Source: Brachycybe producta
Lineage: Eukaryota; Arthropoda; Diplopoda; Playtdesmida; Andrognathidae
Assembly: GCA_036925085.1 (NCBI GenBank)
Contig: JAUPFP010000146.1
Location: 62,001-126,000 of the forward strand
Reading direction: 5' to 3'
Length of the DNA: 64,000 nt
Shown: positions 60,240 through 64,000 of the stretch, in pieces
How positions within the stretch are numbered: the stretch's first letter is position 1
Layout of the letters: every line of letters begins with the position of its first letter
The notes under the pieces: model-generated
The model's database searches: none
What the model was told of the DNA's origin: nothing
The model's input: the letters and a program-made list of their open reading frames with translations, nothing else
Program-made: the position numbers and the translations under genes

Positions 60240-63200
60240 AATTTGAAGTTAAAATTGAAGTTGAATTTGAAGTTAAAATTGAAGTTGAAATTGAAGTTAA
60301 AATTGAAGTTGCAATTGAAGTTGAAATTGAAGTTGAAATTGAAGTTGAAATTGAAGTTGAAATTGAAGTTGAAATTGAAGTTGAAATTGAAGTTGAAATT
60401 GAAGTTGAAATTGAAGTTGAAATTGAAGTTAAAATTGAAGTTAAAATTGAAGTTGAAATTGAAGTTGAAATTGAAGTTGAAATTGAAGTTGAACTTGAAC
60501 ATGAAGTTGAAGTTAAAGTTGAAGTTAAGTTGAAGTTAAAGTTGAAGTTAAGTTGAAGTTAAGTTGAAGTTAAGTTGAAGTTGAAGTTAAGTTTGAAATT
60601 GAAGTTTAAGTTGAATTTGAAGTTAAAATTGAAGTTGAAATTGAAGTTGAAATTGAAGTTGAAATTGAAGTTGAAATTGAAGTTGAAATTGAAGTTGAAA
60701 TTGAAGTTGAAATTGAAGTTGAAATTGAAGTTGAAATTGAAGTTGAAATTGAAGTTGAAATTGAAGTTGAAATTGAAGTTGAAATTGAAGTTGAAATTGA
60801 AATTGAAATTGAAGTTGAAATTGAAGTTGAAATTGAAGTTGAAATTGAAGTTGAAATTGAAGTTGAAATTGAAGTTGAAATTGAAGTTGAACTTGAACAT
60901 GAAGTTGAAGTTAAAGTTGAAGTTAAAGTTGAAGTTAAGTTGAAGTTGAAGTTAAGTTTGAAATTGAAGTTTAAGTTGAATTTGAAATTAAAATTGAAGT
61001 TGAAATTGAAGTTGAAATTGAAGTTGAAATTGAAGTTGAACTTGAACATGAAGTTGAAGTTAAAGTTGAAGTTAAGTTGAAGATGAATTTGAAGTTGAAC
61101 TTGAAAGTGAAGTTGAAGTTAAAGTTGAAGTTAAAGTTGAAGTTAAAGTTGAAGTTAAAGTTGAAGTTAAGTTGAAGTTGAATTTGAAGTTGAACTTGAA
61201 AGTGAAGTTGAAGTTAAAGTTGAAGTTAAAGTTGAAGTTAAGTTGAAGTTGAAGTTAAGTTTGAAATTGAAGTTTAAGTTGAATTTGAAATTAAAATTGA
61301 AGTTGAAATTGAAGTTGAAATTGAAGTTGAAATTGAAGTTAAAATTGAAGTTTAAGTTTAATTGAAGTTAAAGTTGAAGATGAATTTGAAGTTGAACTTA
61401 AAAGTGAAGTTGAAGTTGAAGTTGAAGTTAAGTTGAAGATGAATTTGAAGTTGAACTTGAAAGTGAAGTTGAAGTTAAAGTTGAAGTTAAAGTTGAAGTT
61501 AAGTTGAAGTTGAAGTTAAGTTTGAAATTGAAGTTTAAGTTGAATTTGAAATTAAAATTGAAGTTGAAATTGAAGTTGAAATTGAAGTTGAAATTGAAGT
61601 TGAAATTGAAGTTGAAATTGAAGTTGAAATTGAAGTTGAAATTGAAGTTGAAATTGAAGTTGAAATTGAAGTTGAAATTGAAGTTTAAATTGAAGTTAAA
61701 ATTGAAGTTAAAATTGAAGTTGAAATTGAAGTTGAAATTGAAGTTGAACTTGAACATGAAGTTAAAGTTAAAGTTGAAGTTAAGTTGAAGTTGAACTTGA
61801 ACATGAAGTTGAAGTTAAAGTTGAAGTTAAGTTGAAGTTAAGTTGAAGTTGAAGTTAAGTTTGAAATTGAAGTTTAAGTTAAATTTGAAGTTAAAATTGA
61901 AGTTGAAATTGAAGTTGAAATTGAAGTTGAAATTGAAGTTGAAATTGAAGTTGAAATTGAAGTTGAAATTGAAGTTGAAATTGAAGTTGAAATTGAAGTT
62001 GAAATTAAAGTTGAAATTGAATTTGAAGTTGAACTTGAAATTGAAGTTGAAATTGAAGTTGAAATTGAAGTTGAAATTGAAGTTGAAATTGAAGTTGAAA
62101 TTGAAGTTGAAATTGAAGTTGAAATTGAAGTTGAAATTGAAGTTGAAATTGAAGTTGAAATTGAAGTTGAAATTGAAGTTGAAATTGAAGTTAAAATTGA
62201 AGTTAAAATTGAAGTTGAAATTGAAGTTGAAATTGAAGTTGAAATTGAAGTTGAACTTGAACATGAAGTTGAAGTTAAAGTTGAAGTTAAGTTGAAGTTA
62301 AAGTTGAAGTTAAGTTGAAGTTAAGTTGAAGTTAAGTTGAAGTTGAAGTTAAGTTTGAAATTGAAGTTTAAGTTGAATTTGAAGTTAAAATTGAAGTTGA
62401 AATTGAAGTTGAAATTGAAGTTGAAATTGAAGTTGAAATTGAAGTTGAAATTGAAGTTGAAATTGAAGTTGAAATTGAAGTTGAAATTGAAGTTGAAATT
62501 GAAGTTGAAATTTAAGTTGAAATTGAAGTTGAAATTGAAGTTGAAATTGAAGTTGAAATTGAAGTTGAAATTGAAATTGAAATTGAAGTTGAAATTGAAG
62601 TTGAAATTGAAGTTGAAATTGAAGTTGAAATTGAAGTTGAAATTGAAGTTGAAATTGAAGTTGAACTTGAACATGAAGTTGAAGTTAAAGTTGAAGTTAA
62701 GTTGAAGTTAAGTTGAAGTTGAAGTTAAGTTTGAAATTGAAGTTTAAGTTGAATTTGAAGTTAAAATTGAAGTTGAAATTGAAGTTGAAATTGAAGTTAA
62801 AATTGAAGTTGAAATTGAAGTTGAAATTGAAGTTGAAATTGAAGTTGAAATTGAAGTTAAAAATGAAGTTGAAATTGAAGTTGAAATTGAAGTTGAAATT
62901 GAAGTTAAAATTGAAGTTAATATTGAAGTTGAAATTAAAGTTGAAATTGAAGTTAAAACTGAAGTTTAAGTTTAATTGAAGTTAAGTTGAAGTTGAAGTT
63001 GAAATTAAAGTTGAAATTGAAGTTGAAATTGAAGTTAAAATTGAAGTTGGAATTGAAGTTGAAATTGAAGTTGAAATTGAAGTTGAAATTGAAGTTGAAA
63101 TTGAAGTTGAAATTGAAGTTGAAATTGAAGTTGAAATTGAAGTTGAAATTGAAGTTGAAATTGAAGTTGAAATTGAAGTTGGAATTGAAGTTAAAATTGA

Positions 63201-64000
63201 AGTTGAAATTGAAGTTGAAATTGAAGTTGAAATTGAAGTTGAAATTGAAGTTGAAATTGAAGTTGAAACTGAAGTTGAAATTGAAGTTGGAATTGAAGTT
63301 GAAATTGAAGTTGAAATTGAAGTTGAAATTGAAGTTGAAATTGAAGTTAAAATTGAAGTTGAATTTGAAGTTGAAGTTGAAGTTGTATTTGAAATTGAAG
63401 TTGAAATTGAAGTTAAAATTGAAGTTGAAATTGAAGTTGAAATTGAAGTTGAAATTGAAGTTGAAATTGAAGTTGAAATTGAAAGTTGAAATTGAAATTG
63501 AAATTGAACTTGAAGTTGAAATTGAAGTTGAAATTGAAGTCGAAATTGAAGTTGAAATTGAAGTTGAAATTGAAGTTGAAATTGAAGTTGAAATTGAAAT
63601 TGAAATTGAAGTTGAATTTGAAGTTGAAGTTGAAGTTGAATTTGAAGTTGAACTTGAAAGTGAAGTTGAAGTTGAAGTTGAATTTAATTTGAAGTTCAAG
63701 TTAAGTTTGAATATTGAAGTTGAAGTTGTAATTGAAGTTGAAATTGAAGTTGAAATTCAAGTTAAAATTAAAATTGAAATTGAAGTTGAAATTGAAGTTG
63801 AAATTGAAGTTGAAATTGAAGTTGAAATTGAAGTTGAAATTGGAGTTGAAATTGAAGTTGAAATTGAAGTTGAAATTGAAGTTGAAATTGAAGTTGAAAT
63901 TGAAGTTAAAATTGAAGTTGAAATTGAAGTTGAAATTGAAGTTGAAATTGAAGTTAAAATTGAAGTTGAATTTGAAGTTGAAGTTGAAGTTGAATTTGAA
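60240..64000 (+). repeat. Family B ~4-kb unit, copy 4 (runs off window)
   Basis: Cassettes 60,575, 61,504, 61,843, 62,337 and 62,713 match copy 3 (33,391, 34,343, 34,682, 35,188 and 35,528) at an offset of 27,149-27,185 bp. Matching details include GTTAAATTTG, AAGTTTAAATTG, GTTAATATTGAAG, GAAGTCGAAATTG and the four-copy GAAGTTAAAGTT block (61,115-61,162). An 11-mer present in copy 3 near 33,760 is missing near 60,943. The unit is still running at base 64,000. Confidence 0.75.

Larger units (their letters stand above)
1..64000 (+). repeat. Satellite array, 12-mer GAAGTTGAAATT, fills the window
   Basis: Every line of the window is built from GAAGTTGAAATT or one-step variants of it (GAAGTT, GAAATT, GAATTT, GAACTT, TAAGTT, GAAAGT hexamers). 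The orientation never reverses. C is nearly absent from the + strand and confined to landmark words such as GAACTTGAAC, TTCAAG, AAACTG, GACATT and rare TCGAA. The array has no visible beginning or end here. Frames that read EVEI and KLKL (+ strand) and NFNF, ISTS and FQLQ (- strand) are open only because the 12-mer contains no stop in them; the third + frame meets TGA every 6 bases. No promoter, RNA gene, mobile-element terminus or non-repeat insertion was seen. Tandem satellite DNA of this extent is characteristic of eukaryotic heterochromatin. The exact chromosomal location is unknown. Confidence 0.98.

Noticed and set aside
1..64000. CRISPR-like direct repeats with spacers (cassette plus variable run)
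   Set aside because: The intervening sequence is the same 12-mer throughout, not unique spacers, the lengths vary by hundreds of bases, and no associated genes are present.
1..64000. Heat-shock elements (GAA every 6 bp)
   Set aside because: A heat-shock element needs alternating GAA and TTC units at 5-bp spacing. Here GAA is in direct orientation at 6-bp spacing and TTC is essentially absent on the + strand.
1..64000. CENP-B box, G-quadruplex or telomere repeats
   Set aside because: A CENP-B box needs CpG and a GGG, both missing. There are no G-runs beyond GG, and no TTAGGG-like or other telomeric word was seen.

Overview
The whole 64 kb window is one satellite array. I find no single-copy stretch, no gene, no RNA gene and no recognisable transposon. 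The basic word on the + strand is the 12-mer GAAGTTGAAATT, itself a dimer of the hexamer GAARTT. It runs from base 1 to base 64,000 in one orientation and continues past both edges. The + strand is almost free of C, and the consensus 12-mer is 25% G+C. Long open reading frames exist in five of the six frames, but they follow from a 12-bp period whose word has no stop in those frames. Their products are monotonous (KLKL, EVEI, NFNF, STSI, QLQF), most start at TTG rather than ATG, and I do not call any as a gene. A 64 kb gene-free, hierarchically organised satellite points to a eukaryotic chromosome (centromeric, pericentromeric, subtelomeric or sex-chromosome heterochromatin). The species and the chromosomal site cannot be read from the sequence.

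The array is built in levels: (1) hexamer; (2) 12-mer; (3) sub-arrays of roughly 15-30 12-mers, each opened by a conserved ~48-bp cassette and separated by spacers made of 11-mers (GAAGTTAAGTT) and a second 12-mer (GAAGTTAAAGTT); (4) higher-order repeats of about 1.8-5 kb; (5) a dimeric higher-order repeat of about 7.95 kb; (6) reappearance of the same modules tens of kb apart.

Layout. 1-470 is the tail of a B-type unit. 471-16,632 is family A: higher-order units ending at 1,912, 6,901, 9,542 and 13,778 and a truncated last one, rich in a spacer element with TTTGAATATTGAAG. 16,633-17,737 is junction module J1. 17,738-40,130 is family B, marked by GAACTTGAACATGAAG. It starts with an indel-riddled patch, then has tandem units of about 2.15 kb, about 3.7-4.2 kb and about 2.03 kb. 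40,131-58,945 is family C, marked by AAAACTGAAGTTGAAG and arranged as alternating long (about 4.85 kb) and short (about 3.1 kb) units, L-S-L-S. 58,946-60,239 is a short B bridge plus J2, a second copy of the junction module. 60,240-64,000 returns to family B and is collinear with 28.7-32.9 kb and 33.1-36.4 kb.

Best candidates for something undescribed: the L-S-L-S dimeric repeat of family C; the cassette that opens every sub-array; the complete strand asymmetry in base composition; and two patches of single-base indels whose near-identical paralogs nearby are clean. Unit boundaries were placed by eye from shared landmark words and are accurate to tens of bases at best, because many breakpoints fall inside pure 12-mer runs.
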